Source: a virus. Taken from it: a stretch of DNA of 20,259 nucleotides. The stretch is taken from the IMG/VR virus record IMGVR_UViG_3300006923_000170, positions 1 to 20,259 of that record. One strand, given 5' to 3'. The notes below the pieces were generated by a model. It had not been told where the DNA came from. It worked only from the letters and a program-made list of their open reading frames with translations, and made no database searches. Below, piece after piece: positions 1 to 7,935 of the stretch (position 1 is its first letter; each line of letters opens with the position of its first letter). The translations under genes were made by a program, and so were the position numbers.

Positions 1-620
1 AACGATCTGAGTGCTGCGACCAGTGCGGCATCGTCAACCGTTCCAGCGTCGAGGACTGGTGCAACGGTTGCGTTGTGTTGCGTCCAATACCCATTTACCC
101 ATTCTGCATGTGCCTGCCGTGCTGCTTCTTCGGCTTGCCGTGCTTCTTCCTCGGCTTGTCTCGCCGCCTCTGCTGCTTCCCAATCGACCCGCGACTGAGT
201 GACATCTGCTTCGGTTAGACCGGCATTCGGTAGCCCGCCACCAAGAGCATAAAAGTCAGATTGCTGCTGGGCAGTAAGCAATCCCGCTGCGACCAAGCCA
301 GCGGTCAATGCTGCTGCATCCGATGCCCACGGTGAAACAGTGGTATCAATGACTGTTGATCGAGGTTTGTTGACATGGCTGAATAGCGCAGAAAGTCCCG
401 GCCCAAGTCCGTAGACGTTGCCAGTGATCTCGTCAATCAACGGACCTTCCCACGATCCAGTAATCGGATTGCGAGTCGCAAGTGCTTGGAACGTCAGATA
501 GTTTTCCAATTCACCCACCGGAATATCGGATGCTGTACTCGCTGCAAGCAAAGCAGCAATCTCGGCATCGGACATCTCTAGGTCTTCGAGCGGCTTGACC
601 TGCGTGATGTAGTCGATCAT
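1..620 (-). CDS. Partial phage protein of unknown function with Ala/Glu-rich coiled coil
   Basis: The frame is open from an ATG at 620 to the left edge (206 complete codons), so the C-terminus is missing. The start overlaps the stop of the gene to its right as ATGA, which implies translational coupling. Residues 1-145 look globular, with a segment containing NPITGSWEGPLIDEITG around 51-67. Residues about 146-173 are a repetitive EAAEAARQAEEEARQ-type stretch that should form a coiled coil or single helix, followed by a Trp-rich piece. I do not recognise the family. A virion or tail-associated role is possible from its place after the head genes, but nothing in the sequence proves it. Confidence 0.8.
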   Translation of the reverse strand, partial: MIDYITQVKPLEDLEMSDAEIAALLAASTASDIPVGELENYLTFQALATRNPITGSWEGPLIDEITGNVYGLGPGLSALFSHVNKPRSTVIDTTVSPWASDAAALTAGLVAAGLLTAQQQSDFYALGGGLPNAGLTEADVTQSRVDWEAAEAARQAEEEARQAEEAARQAHAEWVNGYWTQHNATVAPVLDAGTVDDAALVAALRS

Positions 621-853
621 TTATTTTCGCCCTTGAGTTCCTTAACGTCTTTTCCCGTTTGCTCTGCGATGCTCTTCCAGATGCGGAGGCGATCCTCCTC
701 GCAATCTAAGTATCGCTTTTCCGCCAAATTAAGTTTGGCCTCGATGTCGTCGAAGTGACCCTGCACTTGTTTCCACAAGATGCCGATTACTCCACTCATG
801 CCGCCCACTGCTGTGACAAGCATTCCTATTGTCGTTGGGTCTGGCGTAGACAT
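617..853 (-). CDS. Small single-span membrane protein, holin-like candidate
   Basis: A 78-residue protein. An upstream in-frame start at 904 exists, but the ATG at 853 forms a TAATG junction with the preceding stop and is preferred. Residues about 8-27 are a hydrophobic, glycine-rich membrane segment. They are followed by a charged, helical tail (about 33-74) rich in Glu, Lys and Arg with one Cys at 51. One N-terminal span plus a charged cytoplasmic tail is a layout seen in class III holins and other small phage membrane proteins. It lies two genes downstream of a papain-like protease among other small membrane proteins, so a lysis role is plausible. The function is inferred from layout and position only. 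Confidence 0.7.
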   Translation of the reverse strand: MSTPDPTTIGMLVTAVGGMSGVIGILWKQVQGHFDDIEAKLNLAEKRYLDCEEDRLRIWKSIAEQTGKDVKELKGENK

Positions 854-1299
854 TACCGGCGTCTCCAACGAAAGAGGATTCCACGGCGAGCGGGGCGACT
901 GCATGTGCGAGCCTGACGAAAGATCGTGCGGACTGGCTGCGAGGTGGTGATGCTGCTTGCAACGCCGCAGACTCCGCTGGCGACTGCTCGTACTGGCTGA
1001 CGCTCAACGACTTCGCAAGATCCGTCAACGCAAGCAATGGGTTCGTCTGGCACGGCAACGGCTGCTTGGGCAAGAAAAGCCTCTGCGGATTCCGTTGACG
1101 ACAAGATGATCGGCTCAGCCGGTACTTCGGGAGCGTCTTCAGTAAGTTGCACGGGCTGCGCGGCGATTGCGTAATGGACTTTCGATTGCTTTGCTGCCGC
1201 ACCGCTTGGCATTTCGCCAGCGAATGCAGCGACAATCGCAAACACGACCGCGCCCGCCATGAAGTACAGGCAGGCATCAGCTAACTTGGACAGGTTCAT
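853..1299 (-). CDS. Membrane-anchored or secreted small protein, Arg/Cys-rich C-terminus
   Basis: A 148-residue protein with ATG at 1299 and an AAAGGAAC Shine-Dalgarno sequence about 8 bases upstream. Residues about 8-27 (LYFMAGAVVFAIVAAFAG) are a membrane anchor or uncleaved signal. The middle is Ala/Pro/Glu-rich. The C-terminal third carries four Cys residues and ends in a very basic tail (RWRRR). C-termini of the type 'GSCEVVERQPVR...FRWRRR' are common among short planctomycete proteins of unknown role. The gene starts just after the protease gene (1-base gap) and ends on the start of the next gene (TAATG). It may be a spanin-like or accessory lysis protein, but no specific family is recognised. 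Confidence 0.7.
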   Translation of the reverse strand: MNLSKLADACLYFMAGAVVFAIVAAFAGEMPSGAAAKQSKVHYAIAAQPVQLTEDAPEVPAEPIILSSTESAEAFLAQAAVAVPDEPIACVDGSCEVVERQPVRAVASGVCGVASSITTSQPVRTIFRQARTCSRPARRGILFRWRRR

Positions 1300-1300
1300 T

Positions 1301-2077
1301 TCAATGTTCCTTTACTGCTTTGACAGATCGAACGACTACTGACTCAAATGGCTTGGCTTTGGAGTTCCAGACTTCCCCATACCCGTCGTCGCCCCAGCTC
1401 CGGTCCCAGCTATTTGCGAAACCAAGCCCCCACTCTATGCTCCTGCCGCTGCCTCGGTACAAGCCGCATAAACCAGCGACAAGATGCCTCCACCAGTTGA
1501 ACGCCAAAGTGCATGGCGAAGGGTCAACGGGGTCAATCAGGCAGGACATCACAGCATCGAAGTTGTCGCGAGGCATTTCCTCAAAGGTGACTAGCTTGTG
1601 CTTCTTGCAACTCTCTAGCACTTTGGGATCTGACTCTAGTAAGCGGTTGTTGCTGAACTCAGGCCAGACATCGAAAGTGGGGCATCCCCTTTCTTGCAGG
1701 TATCTTGTTGCCTCGACCCCAAAACCACCTTGATTGCGATAACGCTTGCCCATCGCTGCTGTCGCGTGTGCGTTCAGGTTTGGAACCGGATCAATCCCTT
1801 GAGCAGCGTATCGGTTAAGGATGCAACCGACAGTGCCATACATCCAGCAATAGCCGTAGCGACCCTGATTCAAGATTGGGACGCTGTTGCCTTTATGGAT
1901 GTCGATTGGCCTTGTCTTGTTTTTCTTCTGCAACTCGATCAGCTCTACCCAGTCTTTTCGCGGGTAGATCTTGCCTGTGTACTGCTCATGCGATGAATAC
2001 TCAGGAAAGAGATCCCAGTCGCGATCTTTGTATCCGCAGATCCTATCGGTGTTTGCGTCCCAGCTAATGTCAATCAT
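1301..2077 (-). CDS. Papain-like (C1 family) cysteine peptidase
   Basis: A 258-residue protein. The ATG at 2077 overlaps the previous stop (ATGA), with an AGGAG site about 6 bases upstream. The C1 peptidase signature is complete. Gln71 is the oxyanion-hole residue in LNQGRYGYCWMYG, Cys77 the catalytic nucleophile in GYCW, His198 the base in WWRHLVAG and Asn222 in GFANSWDRSWGDDGYGEV. The domain thus spans about residues 55-250, close to the usual length of a mature papain domain. There is no obvious signal peptide or long inhibitory propeptide, so export would need help. It is flanked on both sides by small membrane proteins, which suggests lysis or host-envelope degradation. Prohead protease is less likely because it is far from scaffold and capsid genes. 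Family assignment is firm; the role is inferred. Confidence 0.9.
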   Translation of the reverse strand: MIDISWDANTDRICGYKDRDWDLFPEYSSHEQYTGKIYPRKDWVELIELQKKNKTRPIDIHKGNSVPILNQGRYGYCWMYGTVGCILNRYAAQGIDPVPNLNAHATAAMGKRYRNQGGFGVEATRYLQERGCPTFDVWPEFSNNRLLESDPKVLESCKKHKLVTFEEMPRDNFDAVMSCLIDPVDPSPCTLAFNWWRHLVAGLCGLYRGSGRSIEWGLGFANSWDRSWGDDGYGEVWNSKAKPFESVVVRSVKAVKEH

Positions 2078-2514
2078 AGCCTGCTCCTTATCTCTTCAAT
2101 CGCATCATCGACACTGCCGGGCATCGGGATGCAATCAAGGCGACCGGCCTGAGATCTAAACACTACTGATGGCGACTGCCCGTATCCGATCTCTGCCATC
2201 TCTTGTAGCCATGACTCCGCGCCAGAAGTGTCCTGACCAACCTCAAGTCTCCTTCGCTCAAGTCCGTTTTGCTCACAGAACTCATCGACCCTCATGCTGA
2301 CACTCGCTTGCCCTTGCCCCGGTGTCATGCTTTCGTCGGTGATGAATAACACTTGCGCTGACGGTTCAGAAGGAACAACAACAGCAGGGACAAACTTCTC
2401 CCAGTAGGACGTGTCGTACACCACCCAGACCAAAGCAATCGCGAGCAGCCAATTGACGCTTGGTTTGGAGCTGGCCTTTTCCTTGGGTGGGAGAGTAGTG
2501 GTGATCTCAATCAC
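2074..2514 (-). CDS. Membrane-anchored protein, possible thioredoxin-like fold without CXXC
   Basis: A 146-residue protein read from a GTG at 2514 that overlaps the previous stop (GTGA). Residues 1-19 are polar. About 20-36 (VNWLLAIALVWVVYDTSYW) form one membrane span, leaving a soluble domain of about 110 residues. That domain has a beta-strand (VLFITDE), a long helix (VDEFCEQNGLERRRLEV), a later strand with a Pro (SPSVVFRS) and a closing helix. This pattern recalls thioredoxin-like folds, but there is no CXXC pair. Its stop overlaps the start of the papain-like peptidase, so the two are probably co-translated and may act together at the membrane. The fold guess is weak. Confidence 0.75.
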   Translation of the reverse strand: MIEITTTLPPKEKASSKPSVNWLLAIALVWVVYDTSYWEKFVPAVVVPSEPSAQVLFITDESMTPGQGQASVSMRVDEFCEQNGLERRRLEVGQDTSGAESWLQEMAEIGYGQSPSVVFRSQAGRLDCIPMPGSVDDAIEEIRSRL

Positions 2515-2894
2515 GGCTTGTCTCCGATCTTGAGTTCGATTGAGCGGATTCGTTCGTCGATGTTATTGAGGGCTGACGTGAGCTTCTCGGTGTCAACCTG
2601 ATCTTCGATCTTTGTTGCGACAAGATTCAGCTTCGGCATCTTTGCACGGAGGTAATCGACTGCTCTTTCCGCTGTTGGGGCGAGTCCCCCGACAATCATG
2701 ATTGCAACAAGACCCACCATCTGGACTGCGCTCACTGCCGCAGTGATAAATAGTGTCACCAATGGAACACTTTCGTACCCCTCCGTTTCCTCGCTGAAAA
2801 ACCAATCGAACGCTCCAATCGCGTAAAGCTTGTAAACAAGGAAAAGGGTGAAGCACCCAACCAAAAACTGAAAGCTTTTATTTTCGCGCAACAT
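2511..2894 (-). CDS. Two-span membrane protein, class II holin-like candidate
   Basis: A 127-residue protein. The frame is open from a TTG at 2936, but the ATG at 2894 has a strong GAAGGAGAGG Shine-Dalgarno site about 7 bases upstream and overlaps the previous gene by only 17 bases, so it is preferred. There are two hydrophobic segments, about residues 8-28 and 44-70, separated by an acidic turn (SEETEGYES). The C-terminal part (about 90-125) is a charged helix ending in NIDERIRSIELKIGD. Two spans with a charged cytoplasmic end fit a class II holin topology. The gene is followed by a GTGA junction to the next membrane protein. The family is not recognised, so the holin idea rests on topology and neighbours. 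Confidence 0.72.
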   Translation of the reverse strand: MLRENKSFQFLVGCFTLFLVYKLYAIGAFDWFFSEETEGYESVPLVTLFITAAVSAVQMVGLVAIMIVGGLAPTAERAVDYLRAKMPKLNLVATKIEDQVDTEKLTSALNNIDERIRSIELKIGDKP

Positions 2895-3198
2895 AGCCCG
2901 CCTCTCCTTCGGTGTAGTGAGGCGGAACAGCCTCAAGACTAAATAGATTTTCGTCTAGCCACTTCATCACCAACTTTGTCACCATCTTCATGGCGATAGC
3001 TAGCAGGATGCTCCCGATCAGGGATTTGTAGCCCTTGCTCTCGATCAATACATGCCGAGTCTCCGCTACCGAGATCCTTAGAATTTCCGGCTTGTAAAGC
3101 GCGGGCTTCATGAATCTCCGCGCAGTTGACAAGTAGACAAGTCTTGCTGCCGAGCGAACGTCTGTTCTTCGCGTCTTGCTCATCATGTGATATTCCAT
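2878..3198 (-). CDS. Small basic protein with one membrane segment
   Basis: A 106-residue protein. A longer in-frame reading to 3336 overlaps the previous gene. The ATG at 3198 follows that gene's stop by 7 bases and has a GAAGGA site inside its end, so it is chosen. Residues 1-58 are basic (several Arg/Lys, including KTRRTDVRSAARL). Residues about 60-78 (LIGSILLAIAMKMVTKLVM) are an amphipathic or membrane helix interrupted by Lys. The end (about 84-106) is polar. I do not recognise it. Its place at the head of a run of small membrane proteins suggests a membrane or lysis accessory role. Confidence 0.65.
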   Translation of the reverse strand: MEYHMMSKTRRTDVRSAARLVYLSTARRFMKPALYKPEILRISVAETRHVLIESKGYKSLIGSILLAIAMKMVTKLVMKWLDENLFSLEAVPPHYTEGEAGYVARK

Positions 3199-3205
3199 CA
3201 CAGTT

Positions 3206-3760
3206 TCAGTCCTTCTTTTTGCTGTGTTTGTTGACGAGCTTTGTTCTAAGATTCCTTCTCGCATTATCGCTCTTTCTGCATTTTTCGTCGAGCTTTGGAT
3301 CTCTTGCCCTGCTTTGCTTTTCAAGCCGGTCCACAATGTCGCCCGCTAGTCGCTTTTTCTTTTTCGGCCCTCGGTATGCGTTGACCTTGACCATCCCATC
3401 GATGTCCATTTCCTTCTTAACAGCAGCGAACTTTACATCAGTGGTGTCTGACACCCAGGCAAGTGGATCGTTGTACTTTCCAAGCTGCCCGTTGTAGGTC
3501 TTGCCGTGAGTGTTAATCCCAGACTTCTTGGCGATGTCAACGATGTCCTCTCGCTGCTGGTCATCAAGACCGCGCATGCGCTCGTTTTCTTTCTTGGAGA
3601 ACTCCTTGCCTGTGTTCCAAGTGCCGGGAGCTTTCATAGAAGCGAGCATCGCTGCCATATTCGGGCTATTGCCCTCTTTGACCAGTCTGTCGTAAGTGCG
3701 TCTGTTGCCAGACGCATCCATATCTCGTTCGATCCTTAGTACATGTTCGGGATTCATCAC
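3206..3760 (-). CDS. Conserved-looking phage protein after portal, unknown function
   Basis: A 184-residue hydrophilic protein. The start is the GTG at 3760 (GTGA with the portal stop) or the ATG at 3757 (TGATG). An AGAGGA site lies 9 bases before the GTG and 12 before the ATG, which slightly favours the GTG. The N-terminal half is helical and charged. The middle contains a GQLGKYNDPLAWVSDTTDVK segment (about 91-110) that looks structured. The C-terminal 50 residues are strongly basic (KKKKR, RDPKLDEKCRKS, KHSKKKD) and could bind nucleic acid. Position directly after the portal suggests a virion or packaging role such as an ejected internal protein, but no family is recognised. Confidence 0.75.
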   Translation of the reverse strand: MMNPEHVLRIERDMDASGNRRTYDRLVKEGNSPNMAAMLASMKAPGTWNTGKEFSKKENERMRGLDDQQREDIVDIAKKSGINTHGKTYNGQLGKYNDPLAWVSDTTDVKFAAVKKEMDIDGMVKVNAYRGPKKKKRLAGDIVDRLEKQSRARDPKLDEKCRKSDNARRNLRTKLVNKHSKKKD

Positions 3761-5796
3761 TGCTGCTGATCCTCTTGTGGTGGAGGCTGTGCCGGGGGCG
3801 CATTCATCTGTATCAGCATTTGCTGCTCTGCATCGCCCATTAAGAATTGGTCAATTTCGATATCCATCGCGCGACCAAGCGCATCCATGTAGGCGTTGTA
3901 CGGACCAGTCACTCCGCTCATCATTGCTTGCTGAATCACAGGCAGGATGTACTGACCTACGTCAGTTAGCTGGGATATGATCGTGTCTTTGTTTGGCTTG
4001 CGGGCTGTGCCTGCTTCGACCCTGTAGCGAAAGTCTCTAGTGATTCTGGAAACATCATCAGTGAGGATTTGTTCTGCAAAGACCCTTGCTGCTGTGTTCC
4101 CCACAACAGGTTGCACGTCATCAAACTCTGCCAAGAACCTCATCGCTTGAATCTCCCTGGTCGCCGAGAGGCTCAGCCAGTCCTCCACTCGCGATGCCAT
4201 GTCGTCTGGCCTGACGTTGATGTTCTGCTGGCGATACTGAGCTTCCGCCGCAGACCTCATCTGCCTTGATGACTGCCCGTACATCAATTCCGTCAGTCCG
4301 AGAGATTTGTCGATTTGGGCGTTTGTCTGCTGAACCATCGTCCAAATATCTATCGAGAAATTTGGAGACTGCAAGAAGCTGATCGAATCGTTGATGCTCT
4401 TGCCGCTAATCCTCTCTATGTCGATGACCGAGAATGGGCCTTTCCCGCTTGTCAGTTGCGAGCGAATGTTCTCGCCTGCTTCCTTCATCACGCCAACATA
4501 GGTCTTGCTCCCGGCGGCAACCTTGTCAGCAATGAAAGACATGCACCAGTTGACAAACTTCAGTAACCCGATGCACGGCTTAATCATCGAGATCGGCCAG
4601 ATCTCTCCTGGCTTGTTGTAGAACGACAGGCGGCAGATGGGCCAACCTCCGTCGCTCATGTAGTCATCCCAGTAAGGGACAGACCATGAAGTTTGCTCAA
4701 GGATTAGGTCGCGGTCTCCTGTCTCAAGAACTTCCGGCGAAAGATTTAGCGGGTACTTGCATTGCTCGCAGATTGCGAGGTAGACAAAATCGCCCAGCTC
4801 ATCCAGTCCATTCACTCTCCTGTCTTTTTCGTTGAGCTTGATATTTTGACCAGCTCCGTTCTTGGAGTAGACCTCCCAGTACTCAACCAAATCATGCGTT
4901 GTTCCAGCATACGAGCCATCGCCGTTGCGCTTGCGGTTCCGAGAGTTGTCCGCTGCGGAAAGCCTTGCGTATTTGCCTTTCAATGACCCCTTTGGGAGGT
5001 TGAATTTCTCTTCGACTAGATTGACTGGCTCGCAGCTCCGTAAAGCGATCCAAGTGCAGTCTCTCCAGTACTTGGCGTCTGGATCAACAAGTAGATCCTT
5101 GTTCGATCTGTATCTGCTCCTTGCGATCTTCGGCCCTCCTCCTGGCGGCTGCTCAACCTTGACTTCCATCAGGCCAAGGCCAGTGATGATCGCTTCGGTG
5201 ATCGCAAGGCGCGCTTCGTCTTGCTTGCTCCCTTCTTGCTGGATGTAGTTTGAGATCCTTTCCAGTATATGAGCATGGTCGCGATCGATGGCGCTTGCCT
5301 TCTCGTCGACGTTAATAGACTGCTGGTAGTTCTGCACTAACTGCTGATAGGTAGCGACAAGCCCAGGGTCGTCGACAATGCCCTGCTGTATGGCTTGGCC
5401 CATTTCCAAGATCTGCATGGCTTCGATGTTCCCAGCGTAAAATGTCTCAATGGAGACCTCTGGGTTTTCTCGTGGCGTGACAGCAATGATTGGGTTTTGG
5501 TGATACAAAACAGGACCAAACATAGCGACCGCTTCAAACAGTCGGTTTACCGACATCTCAAACTGAGGCAACTGCACGTCTGGGGAGAGGAAACCGTCGT
5601 GACCTCCCCCTTTACTTCGCATGGATGACCACATGTGATTGGCGGGGCCGTCGTAGAAAGCCATCGCTTCGTCCGCATATGCGTCGAACTTTCGCTTCCT
5701 GTCTTTCCTTGCAGCGGAGAACACTCGCTTCCAGCGATCTACGATCGGCTCAAGCGGGTACTTTCTTGGCTTTGCTGGAGTTCCGTATTCGTCCAT
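3757..5796 (-). CDS. Phage portal protein
   Basis: A 679-residue protein. The ATG at 5796 has an AGGAC site about 6 bases upstream, 8 bases after the preceding stop. The portal is the ring at the capsid vertex through which the terminase packages DNA. Portal-like features include the N-terminal helical region (WKRVFSAARKDRKRKFD), a central beta-rich region with the WSVPYWDDYMSDGGWPICRL type of layout, and a conserved-looking stem segment at about 500-524 (GLTELMYGQSSRQMRSAAEA) followed by long helices. The C-terminus is Gln/Pro-rich (about 645-679). The length is near that of P22-like portals (about 700). It lies one small gene after the large terminase, the standard pairing. The family call comes from overall pattern and context; the exact portal type is uncertain. 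Confidence 0.85.
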   Translation of the reverse strand: MDEYGTPAKPRKYPLEPIVDRWKRVFSAARKDRKRKFDAYADEAMAFYDGPANHMWSSMRSKGGGHDGFLSPDVQLPQFEMSVNRLFEAVAMFGPVLYHQNPIIAVTPRENPEVSIETFYAGNIEAMQILEMGQAIQQGIVDDPGLVATYQQLVQNYQQSINVDEKASAIDRDHAHILERISNYIQQEGSKQDEARLAITEAIITGLGLMEVKVEQPPGGGPKIARSRYRSNKDLLVDPDAKYWRDCTWIALRSCEPVNLVEEKFNLPKGSLKGKYARLSAADNSRNRKRNGDGSYAGTTHDLVEYWEVYSKNGAGQNIKLNEKDRRVNGLDELGDFVYLAICEQCKYPLNLSPEVLETGDRDLILEQTSWSVPYWDDYMSDGGWPICRLSFYNKPGEIWPISMIKPCIGLLKFVNWCMSFIADKVAAGSKTYVGVMKEAGENIRSQLTSGKGPFSVIDIERISGKSINDSISFLQSPNFSIDIWTMVQQTNAQIDKSLGLTELMYGQSSRQMRSAAEAQYRQQNINVRPDDMASRVEDWLSLSATREIQAMRFLAEFDDVQPVVGNTAARVFAEQILTDDVSRITRDFRYRVEAGTARKPNKDTIISQLTDVGQYILPVIQQAMMSGVTGPYNAYMDALGRAMDIEIDQFLMGDAEQQMLIQMNAPPAQPPPQEDQQQ

Positions 5797-5804
5797 TTTG
5801 CGTC

Positions 5805-6215
5805 CTAGCCTTCAAGGTCTTTGATGCGTTGTTCCAGATCACGAAACCGAGTTTCTATTTCTAGCTTTTCTTTCGTGAACTCCCAAACACCGTCGATGTG
5901 GTTCCTGATTTCTTGATTCTCCAGAAGCCTTGGGTCATCGATGTGATAGCAGTCGTCTGCACCTTGGTTTTGGTAGGTGATAGAGATGGATCTTTCTCCG
6001 ACCATCGCGACGAAGCCAATCTCAGAGTTTCTTTGTGAGACCATGCAGTTTCGATAAAAGATGATCGACTGCCCCCTGACGGGGCGTGGCATCTCCCATC
6101 TTTCTTTGCTCGCTGGCTCATCCACTGCCGGAACCAGCGTCTCTGGCTCATCAAGCTGGCCGGAAGGTGCTTTTTCTTTTGTTGTCGCGCGAGCGGCTGC
6201 TCTTTTTTTAGCCAT
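5805..6215 (-). CDS. Small protein between terminase and portal, C-terminal coiled coil
   Basis: A 136-residue protein. The ATG at 6215 overlaps the large terminase stop by 8 bases and has a GAAGGAAC site about 5 bases upstream. An in-frame upstream start at 6260 would run deeper into the terminase gene and is not preferred. The N-terminus is basic (MAKKRAAARATTKEK) and followed by an acidic/Pro linker. Residues about 40-100 hold a beta-rich domain with short strands (GQSIIFYRN, IGFVAMVG, RSISITYQNQ). Residues about 106-136 are a predicted coiled coil (FTKEKLEIETRFRDLEQRIK). It may be a small structural or packaging accessory protein. No family is recognised. Confidence 0.75.
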   Translation of the reverse strand: MAKKRAAARATTKEKAPSGQLDEPETLVPAVDEPASKERWEMPRPVRGQSIIFYRNCMVSQRNSEIGFVAMVGERSISITYQNQGADDCYHIDDPRLLENQEIRNHIDGVWEFTKEKLEIETRFRDLEQRIKDLEG

Positions 6216-7935
6216 CGATAGTTCCTTCGGGTCCAAGAATGATTGTCTGGCTAATGCCAAACGGGTTCATGGCTTCTTGCCGCTCCTGCTTCCTTCTTCT
6301 GTACGCCCTGACGCGCCGCTGACCAGGCGTCTCCACTCTGCGACGGCCCTTTGGTTTTTTGTATGGCTCGCTTGCGTCAGCTATGAATGCAGAGAGATAC
6401 TCCAGGCATTCAATAGCGTGAGTATTTGTTCTTCGGTTGCCGGTGTCGGTAATCATCCCGCCGACCTTCTTCTTGCGAAATCTCCGCATCTCTCGGTCGA
6501 GATTTGGGCAGGCTTCGAAGTCAACAAGGATCTGAGGTGCGCCCGTCCCGTCTGTCGACAGCATTCCCCTCATCACCTCTTCTCGGTAGCTGATGACGCT
6601 GCACCCTGCAAGGAATCTGTGCCTTGTCTCTATGCAGGACACGCCGAGTTCTTGCATGTCGCGCTCGTAAGCTTCTCTTGGGGAGATTCCCGTGTCGAGC
6701 GAGGTTAGATTTCCCCCGTGAGCGTCGATGATGAAGTTCTGGAACCAGAACCCTGCTGTCGCGTCGTGAAGGGCTTTTGCTATTAACCTAGAAGTACACT
6801 GGCGAATGTAGATCTCGCCGTAGACGAGATGCCAGTTCGCGCTGGGTGGCGTTGCAATGAGAATCGCCGCCCCGGTGTCGTGGCCGGGGTCAACAGCAAG
6901 CCTTCTGCACCAGTGGACTGGCACTCTTCGCTCTTTAAGGTACTCATCTGGCTCGCCGCCGAGCTGCCCAGGGTATCCGTCGACAGAATGTACCCCATGG
7001 GTCCACATTGGATACACAAGAACCGTGTCGGTAACGAGCTGACCAAGCGCACGCTTCTTGTAGACATCATCCCCCATCGACTTCCAGCCTGCGATCGCTG
7101 CGGCCTTTGCCTCTTCCGGCAGGTAGGGGTTGCTCTCCATCGAGATCTGATAGACGACAGTTGTGGGCTTCTTTCCACCGCGATCGTGCGACTCTTTTTG
7201 CGTGTCGGCTCGCTCAGCGAATCTCGCTATACAGTCGTTTTCGTCGTGTGGGAGCGCAGACCAAGTTAGCCTTCCCGCCCTGTCAATCAAGCGACCCGCT
7301 GATTCTTCGTACCAGCTTGGGTCTAAGATATCTTCGTCAATATGAATCAGGTCAGCCGAAAAGCCTTGCTCTGGCTTTGATCTGCTTGAAAACGCCTTGA
7401 TCTCCCACCCAGTCTTGAGGTGGACATTGCTGAAGATGTTCTTTGCGCGATCCTGCCAAACGATCCTATCGATCATCCTTGGTGGAATGAGTGGCGGCGC
7501 TGGCTTTGCTTCGCTTGCTCTTGCTTTGTCTTGAGGAACCCATGGTCGGTAGACCCGCCATAAGCCAGTCTCCGTGTCCCTAATCATCTTGAATGCGCCT
7601 GCCTTGAACAGATATGGGTAGACAACATTTCCGATGTGCCAAGCCTTGTAGGCGACGATTCCGAGAACGCCGTCTTTCACGGGATACTTTCCGTGTGGGT
7701 CTTTCCCCAGTACAGCGCGCGCGTCCTCTACGAATCCCGCAAGAGACTTACCTCCTCGGTTTCCTCCCATCAGCATGCACTCAGTCGCGCGGGATTTATG
7801 AAAGGCGTCTTGCAGGGGCTGTGGCACATACAGGTTCAGCGCTTCAATCCTGCGGTTCGCGATTTCATTCGCTATGCGGAGAGCTTTCTTCTTTGAGTAG
7901 CTACTCTTCCCTGACTCTCGGGTAGGGCTATTCAT
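6208..7935 (-). CDS. Terminase large subunit
   Basis: A 575-residue DNA-packaging motor with ATPase and nuclease domains. The ATG at 7935 lies in an ATGAATAG overlap with the upstream gene and has an AGGAGG site 6 bases upstream, so longer upstream readings are rejected. Walker A is GGNRGGKS at 57-64 and Walker B is LIHIDED at about 196-202. The RNase H-like nuclease domain starts near 345, with Asp349 in VDPGHDTG and Asp404 in FIIDAHGG. The third metal ligand probably comes from the region ITDTGNRRTNTHAIECLEYL (about 495-514: Asp497 or Glu509). The C-terminal 50 residues are very basic. It follows the candidate small subunit and precedes the portal, a canonical local order. Confidence 0.94.
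   Translation of the reverse strand: MNSPTRESGKSSYSKKKALRIANEIANRRIEALNLYVPQPLQDAFHKSRATECMLMGGNRGGKSLAGFVEDARAVLGKDPHGKYPVKDGVLGIVAYKAWHIGNVVYPYLFKAGAFKMIRDTETGLWRVYRPWVPQDKARASEAKPAPPLIPPRMIDRIVWQDRAKNIFSNVHLKTGWEIKAFSSRSKPEQGFSADLIHIDEDILDPSWYEESAGRLIDRAGRLTWSALPHDENDCIARFAERADTQKESHDRGGKKPTTVVYQISMESNPYLPEEAKAAAIAGWKSMGDDVYKKRALGQLVTDTVLVYPMWTHGVHSVDGYPGQLGGEPDEYLKERRVPVHWCRRLAVDPGHDTGAAILIATPPSANWHLVYGEIYIRQCTSRLIAKALHDATAGFWFQNFIIDAHGGNLTSLDTGISPREAYERDMQELGVSCIETRHRFLAGCSVISYREEVMRGMLSTDGTGAPQILVDFEACPNLDREMRRFRKKKVGGMITDTGNRRTNTHAIECLEYLSAFIADASEPYKKPKGRRRVETPGQRRVRAYRRRKQERQEAMNPFGISQTIILGPEGTIDG

Noticed and set aside
729-1277. Minus-strand frame of 182 codons, considered as an overlapping Rz/Rz1-like pair
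   Set aside because: It lies almost wholly in another frame of two better-supported genes, has a Ser/Arg/Gln-rich shadow-like composition and no lipobox.
6061-6708. Plus-strand frame of 215 codons antisense to the large terminase
   Set aside because: It is antisense to a gene with complete motifs; no ribosome site and no recognisable protein pattern.
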